Below, piece after piece: positions 1 to 25,220 of a DNA stretch of 64,000 bases. Source of the stretch: Diploscapter coronatus (lineage: Eukaryota; Nematoda; Chromadorea; Rhabditida; Rhabditidae); NCBI GenBank assembly GCA_964036155.1, contig OZ038423.1:20227249-20291248 (forward strand), read 5' to 3'. The translations under genes were made by a program, and so were the position numbers. The stretch's first letter is position 1; each line of letters opens with the position of its first letter. The notes beneath the pieces were generated by a model, which saw only the letters and a list, made by a program, of their open reading frames with translations, was not told where the DNA came from and searched no databases.

Positions 1-3000
1 GTGTCCCTTTCCTTCTTCTCTCCGCCTCCGTCAACTCGCACGTTGGCGCCCGAGTTGCGCATTATGTTGCGGATGTGTGTTCCCTGAAAACTTTCATATA
101 TTTGAGTTTCATTTTAACTCTGAATTTGTATTTTATTCGAAAGATCCATTCTAAATTCTATTCAATTGAATAAAAATGACCTAACAAGGAGTGCGCAACA
201 ACATATGGTGTATATCAACGGTCCTGTTCAAAGTTGGTGGGTTTCTCAAATAAAATACACTTATTACAATAATCAAGTCAGGAAACGCTAACGATCTCGA
301 ACAGCTCCGCTGTCTGACCCCGAATTTCCTTTTACTGCAGTAGCTAATAATGCTACATATTGTTAATGCTCGCGTTTACAATGTAAGCTAAGTTTTTAAA
401 TGTTCATGTTTCTGGAAATGAATTATTGAAATCAGCGTATTTAATTTGGGCTGACCAAGAATTAGAAGCAGGATCTTTGATAAGCAGTTTATATTCCCTG
501 TCAGTTTATTCTATTTACGATTTCAATGTCAGAGAATGCGAAAAATTACCTTGGAACCGATGATGGCGCCGACCATGTTGTTGGGCACGTACATTCTGAG
601 TGTCTTGGTGGCATTGCTGTTGGAGTTGGTGCTAGGCAGGCCTGCGGCTGCGAGTCCGAGGTGTGGCTGGGTCATGATGCCTGTTCTGCCTGCCAGGGAT
701 AGGGCCGCCAGGTCCATCGAGAACGGGTTGATCATTCCGCCAGGCAGCATTGGCAGTCCACTCGCGGCAGCTCCAATGCCCAGCTGCATCTGAATTCCCC
801 TCCTCGTCTCTGTCTGTCCCCACAATCCACTCACTCTCTGCTGCAGATCAGTCTCGAAGCTCTGTCGGAGTTTCTGTGAAATGCGGCTTTCTGCCTGAGA
901 CACTGCATCGATGCTGGGGCCCTTGACCGTGATGGTCCTCTCCAGATTGAGCGCTACTTCGTACGGCGACAGCACGCCCATCTCGCTGCGACTCTGTTGC
1001 TCACTTAAAAACTTGCTGAACGACTGGTGAGCCTGGTTGGGTAAGGGACTCACTTGGACACGAAGATGTTGGTGCCTGTCTCCTGCATGATTTTCTTGAT
1101 CGTGGCGCCCTGCTTCCCGATCAGACGACCCACCAGCTGGTTCGCTGCACGCAGCTTCAGCTCCACTTCGCCGCTCGATCTGAATAATAATTTTGATTGG
1201 TCTCATTCGTTGTTTTTCTTTAACAATGTTATATTGCCAGAAAAAATGCAAATTTTATTTGAAAGTGTGCCGAAGATTATGCAACACCAAAACTCTGCTT
1301 TCATTTCGGTATTCTATAGGCGATTTGTAAAAGACGTAACGACAGAGTGCAGTAGAAATTGATGATAACTTGGAGTAGTAACACGTACTTATGCTGAAAA
1401 TATTAGAGTAGGAGTAGAGTCTGGTAGGGTTTCTTTTCCCCACGATATTTCTTGTTCTTCTGGTGACTGCGCGACTATATGCTACCTTTCCAAGTCTCCA
1501 TCAATTTCTATCGTGTTTCGTCATTTTTCGTTTTGTCAAAGATAAAAATGCGTTTCGTCATTACGTCAAATACAGGTTATCTATTTTATACTAACTTTAC
1601 TCATTACAAATTTTAACTACTGTTTTAGTTCAACCGTCTTTTCAACACATCATAATTGATTGCCGAGAATGCACTCACTCCTTGTTTTCGTCCTTATCGA
1701 GTTCCTTCTGGACGACCTCGAGCACGCGAACGCAGGCACGAGTGATGTTCTCGGGGGCGCCGATAATTTGCACGATCTGCAACAGAGTTCTTTTGTCTGC
1801 GAGTATTTTTGTCCCAATGATTTGGAATGAATGTGTTGTTCCAATAGCGAGTGCTTTTGTCCTAAACTTTATCTCGTTTTTCTTCCTTCGTTATCTCTCC
1901 TCTCTTTCTCTCTCGGTTTGGTACAAAAGCACTCGCTATCCATTCTCTTCAATGACGAATTGCAGAATGCAGTCATTACATGTCATTTGTTATTGCATTC
2001 ATCCCCACCTTTTCTCCATGTCCATCCCTGGTGCTCTTGTGCGAATCGACGGTGATGCGAGCCTTAGTGTCCTTCGACATTTCCTTGATATTCGAGCCGC
2101 CAGAGCCGATGATTGCGCCCACATGACGGGCGTCCACAATTAGACGCAGGGGCAATTCCTGAACCTGATCAAAATTTTATCGGAATAGTGGTGATTGAAT
2201 TATTATTATTTTTTTAAATGAACTAAAACAGGAAAAATGTTTATCAAAATGGAAATATTTAACGATCTTAATTATCATTATCCAAACTTACTAGTAACTA
2301 ATTACAAACGAATTTCGACTTCATCAGATCGAAAAAACATAATAAACAGCTTACATTGTTGGGAGCAGAAGCAGGTGCGTGCATCTGCAGCTCTGCGCCA
2401 GTTGTCTGCATTCCGCGAGGACGACGCTGCGCATTCGCATTCAGGTTCGCCTGTCCGTGTGCGCTCATCGAGTTCTGTGCCTGTGCCCCTGGAAATATAT
2501 AACTATGGTCTTCAGGCCTCGAATATTTTATTTTATTTGCATTTTTAGAGATATTTGAAATATAAGCGAGGAAATTTTGCCGATTGGAATCAAAAGTTAA
2601 TTTAACTTCTAAACCCATGATCATCTTTGGGGTTCCATAATTTTGAGCTTTAGATCTTCGTAAATTGGACTCTGTATCGTGTTCTCCGATAGTATTAGGC
2701 GCTGAAATATGCACGTTCCAATCCAAACCGCTTGCTGCATTTAAAAATAATAGGGTTGCCCTTATTTCTCGCCCATCTAAAGGAGGAAGAAGAAAAGGGA
2801 AAATCGCTAGCTTGTGATCGAAACAGGAGTTTGGGTTAACGCGGACTCATTTCATCGCTGAATGCTAGCGGCGAGCACGGCAATCGTTACTCTTCCTTTG
2901 AAATTTAGGTAGAAAAATCTTTAGGAAAATAGATCATTAAACATAGAATCTTACCAAAATGAGTTCCATAGTCGATTCCAGTGGGAGCATTTCCGGCAGT

Positions 3001-4006
3001 GGGCATTGCATAGTGCGGCTGGGCATAGGCATTGGGTTGCTGCTGGTGGTGGTGTCCTGTTGTCATCGCCTGCGGGTAGAACATTTGAGTTGAGTTGGCC
3101 GACTGAAATTCAACACATCATTTCGGTAGGTTTCTATCCTCAATTTCGGAAGAAGTCGTTTCTTCTGATTTTCATTTAGTCAAGTCTTGTGCCATTTCTT
3201 TTAACAAATGTTTCACTCGTTCAAATGAAATTTTGAATGATACAACTCCTGAACTAACTTTAGATGAGTGAGCTTTTAAAAATTAGAAATGCTAACCAAT
3301 AGGTTTGTAGTAATTACTAAATTATTCGCTAAAAATTGTAGCTATCAAGAAGGAATTAGGAAGGGGTTTGTACTTTCAGCAGAAAGTTATGTTAAACTCC
3401 AATGATGTTCATTTTTTAGCACACGAGGTAAGACAGTGAATTAACGGCGATACTCCGCTAACAGCGAGAAAATGGGAGAGTAGTGTTAAGGATGGAGGCA
3501 CGCCGATTCACGCCTTCTACGTCATTTTCACGCACAACATACTATTACGAGGTTCTCGTCCTTTGCCCTGCTTCCCTTCTCTTTTCGACTTATTTTCTCC
3601 TTTCTTCCTTCTTTTTCCCCGTATTTCACGAACAAATGGGAGAAGCGAGACTATAGTATATAAGGAGTAGCTCGCCGTGTTATGATAAGCTGCCGAAATC
3701 CTAGCGCTTGGTCACATCCAACTATTGTGTCAAAATGAAAAAATTGGTTAAAAGCTACCTGGCTGTAGACGTATCCAGGAGCTGGGGCAGCGGCAGAGGC
3801 CTGCTGGGGACGGGGTTGCTGATAGTAGTCCATTGATGGGGTGAACCGTTGAGTGGACAAGTTGGGTTGAACAAACAAGGCCGGTTGGCTATTTGATGCA
3901 AGTTGGAAGAACGGAGACGCTTTGCACACTTGTGCACTGACTGTCTGACTGTCTGGCTGACTGACTGTCTGATATTGACTGCCAATGTTCGAAGCTGAGC
4001 TGAGTT
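1..4006 (-). CDS. imph-1: IMP/IGF2BP-type KH-domain mRNA-binding protein, partial
   Basis: Cytoplasmic mRNA-binding protein of the IMP/VICKZ family, which controls localisation and stability of target mRNAs. Exons read on the minus strand: 3759-4006, 2955-3102, 2355-2488, 2009-2164, 1679-1776, 1054-1179, 550-1015 and 1-83. Phases agree at every junction. KH1 spans 2164-1679 (VGAIIGSGG loop); KH2 spans 1179 into the 550-1015 exon (VGRLIGKQGATIKK, then LNLERTITVKG and a KLRQSFETDLQ-like end, a strong IMP signature); KH3 begins at about 600 (MVGAIIGSK joined to GTHIRNIMRNSG). KH4 and the stop lie left of the window. The N-terminal part is Q/H/P-rich and low complexity; no RRM domains are seen. 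The exon at 4006 starts in phase 1, so at least one upstream exon with the start codon was not found. Family call is firm, 5' end is not. Confidence 0.88.
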
Positions 4007-7000
4007 CTGAAACACAACAACATTGGATATCGATTGATAGGAGAATTGGCACATCGAAAAACGAAAAGACGAACGATGCGATGCACGAGAGATATGCATT
4101 GGAGAAGGCGAGAGTGAGAAGGGAGAGGGTGAGAGAGGAAGGAAGGTTGAACGGGGAAGTGGGAGAGTGTACGATGCGCAGCAGATAGAGATAGAGAGAT
4201 GGAGAGGAGATGGGGCAGATTGCAATTGTCTCTGATCGGGCGAGGGGAGAAGAGGGAAAACGACTTGAGAAAGGACACAGCAGAAAAGAAAAAGCACTGC
4301 AAATGCGAGAAGGCGTGAAAATACGTGGGGGTCGACAAGGAGCGGCAATACGATGCTGCAACGATACCACAGACACATGGAGCTGATGAATGGAATGATT
4401 ACTGTACGAATGAAGAGACGTCAATAAATCAGAATGAATAGAAAGCAGAGGATGCATTTTGGATAATGGTGAATGTATCAAATACGAGATTGAAAGTTCT
4501 CGTCATTTTAGGCGCTTCCAGCTTAAAAACAACGCATTTTAGAACAACTATACGGAACACAAGAATAGCAACTAGATAAAACTTCCAAAGTAATTTTTAA
4601 ATGTGAAAGAACTTCGAAACATATCATAATAGCATCAATGGCATTCAGTCATGTGATAATGCAGGTAATTCGACAAAAACATAATAAATTCACAGGATAA
4701 AAGTCTATGCAGAAATATCAGGAAAGAGAACGAATGTGAAAAGTAGGAGTGATTTCCTTTCGGATATAAAATGACGCAAATGCGGATAGAACAACAACAT
4801 CAAAACACAGGGAGAATGACGATGCCTGAATGCGGGAAGGTGGAAAGACACGGATGGAATGGTTGATAGTTCAAAGTGAAGTTGTAATGAAGTAAACTCA
4901 TCATCAATTGAAGACTGGAGAAGTTCAGTTCAATGCATAAAATGGTGTAAATTCCACTTCCGGCGTGAAATTAGACTCGCTAAATGCGGAATCTGACTTT
5001 AGGATAAGGAAAGAATAGCCGAGAATTGGAGTTTGGAAAGGAGAGAGGAGGGAGGAGAATGAAGAGAGTGAGAGTGAGTGCGAGATGAAGAGACTGCAGT
5101 TGTGCGTGCCTGTGTCCACTCGCATCCCCGATCTCTCATCCCCTCCCTGCATCTCTGGTCCATCGCCCTATCTGACTCTGTCCCCGTCCCCGTCCCTGTC
5201 CGCTCTCTGCGTCCCTATTCACATCGCAAATCAATATAGTTGGCTGGACGCCAAGGAAAAAGAAAGCAGCACAATGCATTGCGGAGAAGAGGAGAGAAAG
5301 AACCACGCCTCGTTCTAAGGGCTAGGGGGCTGAGAAGGGAAGGAGAAAACAGTGGCCTCTTTCGTTGGTTTCTCATTTCTCTCGAATTCAACCACCGAAC
5401 AGCAATGGCTAGGACGAAGGACGGGGACTGATAAAATGACCAAAACAGAGTTGTTTAACCGTGGATACACAATCACTGAATTTAATGCGGAATATAGGAG
5501 GTTCGCCATAGAGATACATCAGTTTCGTTTGAAAATGAGCGAGTTCGGGTATATTATACGTAAAATTGAAGTACGGTATCATTCCAAGTCAACATCGATG
5601 TGAAACTATAGGCTATAGCTCTACAGTTTGTGATAAAGAACAGATAGAAAACTCATTAGCGCTGAAATAAAGAGGCATCTAGGAGGTAGTCGAGGAGTAA
5701 GGGAGAATGATGAAAGGATGAAACGAGAGGCCGAATGATTGCATTGGCAATGAAGCCGACACGCAGCGCAGCGCACAAATATTCATCAGCGAACGCAGCT
5801 ATGCTTCCTCATTCCTAATCATATGCAAAACAACCGAGTAACTATCGAGTTGTCCCATAATTTCTCATACGATGCTAAATGATATAGACGTCGAAAATGG
5901 GAGAAGGAATGATGATTAAACTTCGATGTAAATTTTCCAAATTATCACGATACGACCTAGAATTTTTAGGCAAGATATGGGCGTATATTTTTCCAAGTTA
6001 AAGAAATTGAAATAGAAGAAGAAATATGAAGAAGTGCTAAGAGGGTATGACACAACCAAAATGAAAAATGACACTATTTTCAACTAATTGCCAATGTAAA
6101 TTCTATGTATCATTAGAAACATTTACGAATGATCTAGGAAGTAGGAATGAAGTAGCAAATGATCACATGTCAAGATGCTTAAATGGCTCGACTCAATTAT
6201 TGAATGCTTTCTCTAATCGACTGATAACGTTCAAGACAGTTTAGATTCATCGTTTTTCTTCATCGAGACGTTTGGCATAGATTAACAGTCGGAATAAAAA
6301 ATGAAAGGAAATTATATGATCGAAACAAATAAACTAAAAATAGAAAGTTATATCTATTGGCTACTACTACCTATTTATATCACTTTACGCAACGAATGGG
6401 ATATACGATCAGATATTAAAGAATACAGCTACGTATATGCCTATAAATCATGACGTCTTGTAAATATTACAAAACCGAAGCGGGCTAAGCGACAAAGCAA
6501 TAGGTAATAAATAATGTATCAAACGCAGAACACATAAATACTGGAATTAAAACACTGTATGCGCACATTTGAATAGCGATATTACCTTTATCTTAAAACC
6601 TGCCTGACCAAAATTTTATATGGATAAATTCCTATTCCATGGTACTTAAAAACGTGCCAAAAATTTTCGAATTTCGATGAATTATGTCAGGTATACATGG
6701 CTTCAAAAATGATGCTTCAGTTTTCAAATTTCACGAAAACGAGGTTAGCACTTTTTAAACCAGCTGAATGCCCAAATAAGTCGACATTAACATCATAATT
6801 TTTAATGAAAGTTCATCATTGGGTTTAAAGTGATCTATCGAAAAATTATTCTGCTTCAAATCAATGCTGGTATTGGCGCCAGGCCTTAAAATATCTCAAA
6901 ATGTGATAATTTTGTCTTCTTTTGACTTAATCATGAAAATTAGCATAAAATGCATATGGATTGAGATTTTCTCTGCTTATCGCATTCACAGTACCCATAT

Positions 7001-8152
7001 TCATAAAATTAGAGCGAAAATTCCATCGGGATAGGCTAAATGAGGATTTTAAATTTGAAAATTTTTCGTATATAGTAATTAAGTTCCACCCTGTATTGCG
7101 ACGAAAAACGAAGTAAATGATCAAATTTTCATAACGGGTAAAAATTTAGAAGTACAAACTATATACAGGAAAGAAACGCTTGATTTGAAGAAGAAGAAAC
7201 ACGGCGATCTCTGCTGCAAATAGAAATAGAGCAGAACGGATGAAGAAATAAATTGTGCAAGAGAGAAGAAGTGAGAATGAGAAGATGGAATGAAGGGAGA
7301 TTGCAAAGGACGAAGGAGAGGAAAGAAGAGGGTGGAGAGGAGACAGAAAGAGCTGCTGCTGCTGACCTTGCTATCGATCGAAATTGAACACCATTTTCCC
7401 GCGCAATCAAATCGGTTCAAATTCGATCGATAAACAACTTGCTAGGAAGAACACTGCAGTACGCGATTGATACCCAAAAATAGTGTCGAATGTGGAAGAG
7501 TGAAGAAACTTTTCTTTTCCCAATGCAATTTCCTCTTCGCAATAGAAAACATGCTCCGTTGCCAAACTTTTTCGTTAAACTCTCTGAAAAGCGTGTCTCC
7601 CTCGCTTCGCACCGCTACAGTCGCTGATCAGCGAATGAATTTCTCACATCAAAATCCGAATGTTAGCCACAGAATGCAGTGAAGCAAAAAATCGCTTTTA
7701 CACGAGCTTCAAATTCAAAAATTAAGATTTTATACTAATTTTTTTTCAAAACCCCCTATGTCAAAAACTCGAATATGCTGATCACGATAGTGAAGTCAGA
7801 ATTTCATGAAATCTCCTCATTCTCGAGGTCGGTGTGCAGCAAGGTATACAGTGAAAGAAGCTCCGCCCACATTGGTTCGATGTGTGCCTTGTTCTTGCTG
7901 GATCAGTGCGGGGCCAAAGCATTTTTGCCCGCCATTTCCCCTCGATTTCGCTGTCACTTCGCGATTTTTTCTTGACTTTTCCTGTTATATCATCGTTGCT
8001 CTTCTGATTCCATCATCTGGTCAGTCAGCCAGTCGGTTTCTTTGTTTCTCGCTCTGTCTATTTCATCTCTACACAATGTCTTCTATTTTCAAAATAATTT
8101 CGGGTTTCTTTTTATTCGAAATTCTGTCGAATTTCCAGAGCTCGTACTAACA
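4007..8152. other. Non-coding, strand-skewed stretch between IMP and ISWI
   Basis: No convincing coding exon. Parts of 4060-4300, 5030-5100 and 7180-7350 are strongly purine-rich on the plus strand, which produces long empty reading frames on the pyrimidine strand. The region should hold the missing 5' exon(s) and promoter of the IMP gene and the promoter of ISWI, since the two genes are divergent. A possible small IMP exon around 7376-7430 (minus, followed by GTCAGC) could not be confirmed. Confidence 0.6.
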
Positions 8153-19281
<11,129 letters not shown>

Positions 19282-20353
19282 ATTCAACTTTTCCCAATTC
19301 ATTTTTCCTTTTTTAATTTATTTCTCCCTCTTTACTGACAGTCGACTCGTTTCCATGGTTGTTTCTTTTTCAATTCCAGCATAATTTCTTCCATTTCTTT
19401 TACTGTTCTAATTTTATCCCTTTCTTATTTTAATTAATTTTCTGGCCTCTTTATAAAAGTCGTACACTAGGAAATAAGGAAGGAATAAGGGTAAGGGCTC
19501 AGTAGGTTAGGCTAACTTTTTTCTAGAAATACTCTGCATATGCTGCCCATCATTTTGAAACCAAACAGTTTACCTCCCCTACCCCTATCCCTTGTATACA
19601 CTCATAGATTTGATAAGTGTACGGCTTTTACAAGAAACCATCTTCTGTACTCTCAACAGGAGATTCTTTGCTTTATTCTTTTTCTTTTTTTTAGGATTTT
19701 TCAGCGTGTGTTTGATCTGATCTGTTTCTTTTTCTTTATTTATTCGAGACTTATTCTGGCCTATATTGCAATCGTTCATTCAATAAATGGCTCTGTGACT
19801 AAATTTGTTAGGACAATAACTGCTTTGGTTAGAAAACTGTGGGTTTATTAAAAATACCTAAACTTTAGCCAGGTATATTGCTGAAAGGAGTAGGTCATTG
19901 CGCAAGATGCAGATGTAACATTAGAAAAAACAAGAATTAGTAATTCAACGAAGTTTGAAAAACTGTAAAAGTTGGGAGAAATGGATCAACTTGTCAGAAG
20001 CTTTCTAACTTAATACTAATGGAGATTAATGTGTTCGTGGCTATTACAAACATAGAAATCAATGCAGAAGCATAAGCTGGACATAGGCATAGACACAAGT
20101 ATGTAAAGGCATTGCAATTGCTTGTCTTCACTGTCTTCATTCCCTCTTACATCAACTTCAGCTTCTCTCCTTTCCCTTTCCCTTATATCTTCATTTATCT
20201 TTCCCTTTCTCTTATTCCTTCTATATTCATTCGATTTGCATCATTTCTCTACCAGCTTAATTATTCATCGAGATTGCACAGTCCGTGAATTTCCATCAGA
20301 GTCGGTTACAACTTCATCTCCATGAGGTCTGTCTTCTTCACAATTCTCGCCTT
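19282..20353. other. ISWI 3' region and lipase upstream region
   Basis: AT-rich, with an AATAAA at about 19780 that could end the ISWI transcript. No coding exon recognised. The pyrimidine-rich stretch 20120-20270 precedes the lipase. Confidence 0.5.
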
Positions 20354-23009
20354 ATGGCGCTCACAATCAGATTGTCCCTGTTCCTCCTCTCATCAGCCAG
20401 TTTCGTCTGCGTGTCTATCAGTCAGAAAGTAGGTGGCCCGCAAGGACCTCTGACCAGTCACTTCATCGACTGGCTGGCTGCACATGGGTATGTATCTTTA
20501 TGCGTCCTTCTCCCACTTTTCCACTCCCAAGCAATCAGGCATCTGTCCCACCCCTTATCCTTATCCTGTCATTCCCCTTTATCCGCCATAGTTCCAATTA
20601 TCTCATTATTGAATGGAATTGGTGGAAAGGGCTGAAGGGCTGGGGACAGAGGCGCTGTTGCGATCTCGTCGATGCAGACAAGCAGGGGATAAAAACAAGG
20701 CAGATAATGAGAGAAGAAGAGGAAAGGGGAGGCCATTGGCTAGTTTCTCTTAGCCACAGCCTGAGAAGTGACAGATAGGACGATAGAGACATAAATGGGC
20801 ATTACGCAAGGAGAATGACAAAGTGATAGTGACGTCACAAATGCAGAATGTGGATAGACTGATATGCAGATAGTTGACGTGGTGTACATTGCAGGTATGA
20901 GCAGGACCAGTTCGAACGGCCTGAAATCGGACCGAATGGCAGTTTCGGGGTTTGAACATTATAGGAAAAATGTTTGCGAGCTTATCCTGAGAGTAAATTT
21001 CTTTTATGTTTTCTCGATGAAAATGAAAGTAACTCAGATTTTTCGCATTCGGCTATAAGTAGAACTTGATTTGATTTTCTATATCCTATTTCTTCATGGT
21101 GAATATCTCGATCATTTAGTATATATCGATATATTTCACCTTTCAGGATCTCATTTGATAAAATGCACGTTTATTTGAATGGAACTTTATTTCTCGAGTT
21201 TTTTATTAAGTTTTTAGTGTTTTATAGAAAAACATTCAGGATGAGTTCGAAATGTTATTTTAACATTAGAACGATGGATTTGTTTACTTTGACAAATAAT
21301 CTAGGGGAAAAGGCGACATGGTGAGCGAATTACAAACGAGCCAGTGATATTCATTCACGGGAATGGAGATACTGCTCTGTACACACAGGTACCATAACTT
21401 AGGCTATCAAACCTGAATTCAAAATAACTAAAATCAATTAATTAAGGCCCCGCTTGCAACAGGATGGAGTCGGTTCGTAATCGTCTCTCTAATGCATAAA
21501 TGAGACGCTGTTGAAATTATAGATCGATTCAGTATTTCCTCGAGCAGAATTACACTTATGCAGAATTATATGCAACGACTTGGTATAGAAATTATCTATC
21601 ATATTTTGTATATGAGTATGAAACAGGGGCGATGCGTGGGGAAGTGGGAGCATTTTGGACAGCTACAGCACAATTCATACATGCTCTAATTTGTTATACT
21701 TGAGACGGTATTGCTAAATTTTTATGACCCATACAAGAAAATTATGGTTTTTTTTCTTAGATTTATAGAATCAGTAATTAGCTATACAGGAGCGAAGAAG
21801 GTGGATGTCATTGCCCATTCCATCGGTGTCCCAATCACTAGGTTCATTTTTTGGTCACAAATTACTCAATGACTGAATGGAAATTTAGAAAAGTCCTGAA
21901 AGGCGGCGAGCTAATTGGAACTGATGGAAATTGCTCGCTAGGACCTCCACTCACCAAGCATATCGATACGTTCCTTGGAATCTCAGGCCCCAATTATGGT
22001 AAAATATATAAAATGAATACGAAATTTAAAATCGTCTATGCATATATTTTATCGTTTCGGAAAATAATCTCTATGAAACAATATTTCGTTAAATTCTTTA
22101 TTTGGAGAGATCTTTAAGCTTATCTCAAGATTCAATGATTCAGTACAGAACCATCAAACCAGGATTAAAAATTTATTTTCAGGTTTATGCGTCTGCCAAT
22201 TAGCACAAACAGTGCCAGCTTGGTGCAATGCTTTGGATGGTCTGTATCCAGGTAGATGAATAATAGGAAATTTCATGTAATGCAGATAAATATTTTAGGA
22301 TACACATGCCAAGACCAGGTAATACAATTGCCTTAGTATAAATTAGTCATCTGAGATCTATAAAGAACTGAACATGAGACACGTAAATTTTTAGATGCTA
22401 TGTGGATACACAGCAGGAAACTGCAAACAGGAGAACTATTCGGCCTTGCTCGAGAAATTGAACAACGATCCAGCGCGAGAAGCAGATCATGTTTATGCAA
22501 TGTGGAGTGATGGTAAACTTTTATACTAGTTCCAATATTATTTATAGAAAAAATAAGCTAATTAATCTAAGATGCATGCACTGTTTATGTTTGTAAATAA
22601 CTATGAATTATCGAGTTGTTATTGATTTGGTGAAAAAATGTGTTTGAGTCAGCAAGATGAAAGATGATGCAAACACATTATAAATTGCACCTAGTCGCTA
22701 ATTAGTTAGCTATTTCATTTTTCTTTTCTAAATATGAAAAATTTTGACATATTTGTAAGCCAGCTATCATTCAATTGAATTAAATCTTCAGGAAAATATG
22801 TAGACTTTTATACGTTGATCTATTCATGGTGAAATTTCCCTTTTCCAGTTGATGAAGTACTGCTGTTCCGAGGCCTTACTTGGGGCAAACCGACGAGTCG
22901 AATTCCTGGAATGAATGGCAGATGGATCAGCGACAGGAACTCGCACGTCACTATGAAGGATCTGACAGAACTCAGACAGTACGAGGCCGTCGTGCATCAC
23001 TCCATCTGA
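20354..23009 (+). CDS. Secreted class 2 lipase, nematode LIPS type
   Basis: Predicted secreted alpha/beta-hydrolase that cleaves lipid esters. The chosen ATG starts a clear signal peptide (MALTIRLSLFLLSSASFVCV). Exons include 20354-20488, about 20895-20950, 21305-21390, 21447-21473, 21523-21580, 21628-21711, 21761-21839, then pieces at 21888-21999, 22184-22250, 22300-22320, 22396-22513 and 22850-23009. The order of motifs is that of nematode Lipase_2 proteins: GPLTSHFIDWLAAHGY, PVIFIHGNGDTALYTQ, AELYATTWG, YTGAKKVDVIAHSIGVPITR (nucleophile Ser in HSIGV), a Cys-rich middle part, ADHVYAMWSD and a final SHVTMKDL region carrying the likely catalytic His. Short introns are the rule. Orthology to a particular lips gene is not claimed. 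Function in fat or food-lipid digestion is inferred from the family. Confidence 0.85.
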
Positions 23010-25220
23010 TTCGACACAAACATGTACAAACCATTGACAAGTTATTCTTCCTCAATTTTTGCTTTAATTCAATATCGCGAATAGTAATTTATTTGAATTC
23101 TATTTAATTAATAAATCGTTTTCGAAATACGATCGATCCTCCTGTCTCTCAATGTCTATAGTTGTTTTAGTGTAAAATTCTCGAAAATTGTCAAATGGTT
23201 TTCGAGAAGAAAAGATGAAACACATTGATATGTCTCGTTTTGATTGGCATAATGGCGTATTTTCGCGATCCGCTAGATGACTCGTCTTCCTAATCGAGGA
23301 CCTCCCTCTGCCCCTTATCGCAATCATTGCATCATTACATCCCTGAATTGGCGTTTTCTCACCTCCTCCCTTGTCCCTCTCATTCCCTCTCACTTTCCAT
23401 CTCCAGCTTCAACCTCCTCTCTCTCATTCCATTCCATCACCACCTTGCAGTTTCCATCGCTCATCCATACTTTCTCATTTATCTTCTATTATCATTAGGC
23501 AATTATCATTTTCTTTCGCTCATTTCACTGCTTCATATGTGATGTTTGCGATAGTTCATTTGCAATCGGATGGTATACTGATCTCATCACCACTTCGGTT
23601 TTTCTTAGATTTTCTAAGATATCACAGGAAATGTCGATCTTATGGCTAATTTTAGATATAATTAACCTCTTTTGATAATAGGTTTCTAAATCAATCTACC
23701 GACCATTTTAATTATACTGGGCAATATGTATGTTTCTACCGCGCCAATACTGAATTTCATACTAATAAATGCTTGCATTCGAATAAAGTGCTAAAGTACT
23801 TTATCCGCCTTCCCAGTCATCGCTTTATCATAATCTCGTCTCACATCATCAGATATCTCCAACCTATATCATTGTCAGATTCTTGACTGCTTTTTCTCCA
23901 ATAAAAATCTATTGATGTTTCATCCAATTGTGAGATTTCGACGAAATTATGACTGCGATTTGAATTTTAATGAACAATGTTGTAAGGCTTTGTATTTGCC
24001 ACCATGTTTATCTATTTCACGCTGATCCTCACTTATTTCCGATAACATTTATAGCTGGTAATGATGACAAATGCAAAGATCTTCTCTGAATACGTAATAA
24101 AATCAGGACTGTTATCAGTGGTTATGTAATCACTACATGTTTGGATTCATATATGCTTTTAAATCCAAATTATGCAATACTTTTGCCTATTAGATTAATA
24201 TTCAGCAGAACATCTGAGTAATTTTTCCTATGTCATCTCTCCCTGCATCTCATTCCCATGTTATCCACCTGTTTCTCTCTCTCTCTCTCTCTCGCTGCTT
24301 CCTCTGACAGTTTATCTCTCTCCTCTTCCTGCTTCTGTCACTTCTTCTTTGGCAGTTGCTTGGAAATAGCCTAATGAACAACAGCGAAGAGGCAAAGGCA
24401 GAGAGGAGAAGGAGATTTTCTTGAATAAAGTGACGATGCAGAAGGAGAGAGATACAGAGATCAGAGATGTAGACGGACAGGGACAGCGACAGAGGGAATG
24501 AGAACGACAGATACAGAACTGGATAGAAATGAGAAGGAGGAAAAGAGAGATCAAGGGGATGAGGAGAGACAGACAGGCAGAGACGATATATTGGCTGAAT
24601 TCTTTTTGGCCAATGCGATTGAAGAGAGACGAAGAAGGGAGACTGGACTTATTCATAGAAATTGCATGCGAATCTCAATCCGAATCCAGCATTTGAACGT
24701 ATTGATTATTGATTGGAATCGATCGAATTCGTTTCTTTTTTGTTTCATTTTTCAAGTAAGTTTCAATATCGCCAGTCAACGTAACTCGATCTTGTTTATC
24801 GTTTCAATCTCCCATTCTCTTCGCATATTTTTCACTTGATCTAATTCGCACACCTTGTAGTTACACTTTTCTCTTTATCTATACAATACGGTATGAAATC
24901 TCGAGAGATTTTTTCTTGTTTCATTTCACTTATTCAAAAATAAGAGACTGGTCTTCACATGGCCACTCTGAATAAACTAATAAATCGATCTAGCTTTTTT
25001 AGGGTTCCTTGTATAATTAATTTGACGACCAGAACAATCGATTGTAGAATTTATCTTTGCTGAAACATTTTCTACACTTCTTGGCCCGAAATCTGATGAA
25101 TTCTAGAATTTCACAAATAATGACGATTATTCGATGAATTATTTCGAGGACTAATCATCTAAAATTATCAATAATTATAAATTACTAGCTTAGATTGTCA
25201 GCTCCTCTAATCTATATAGG
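23010..25220. other. Intergenic, no gene seen
   Basis: About 2.2 kb with pyrimidine-rich patches (23340-23480, 24230-24360) and purine-rich 24370-24660. An uninterrupted CT dinucleotide run lies at about 24273-24292. Open frames here are explained by this skew. Nothing recognisable as coding. Confidence 0.55.
24273..24292. repeat. (CT)n microsatellite
   Basis: About ten uninterrupted CT dinucleotides within a longer pyrimidine-rich tract. Confidence 0.85.

Noticed and set aside
3651..4481. Long minus-strand frame of about 276 codons (HSPLSKMHPLL...)
   Set aside because: Only 3759-4006 is a real IMP exon, ending at a clear donor. The rest is pyrimidine-rich low-complexity sequence upstream of a TTTCAG acceptor.
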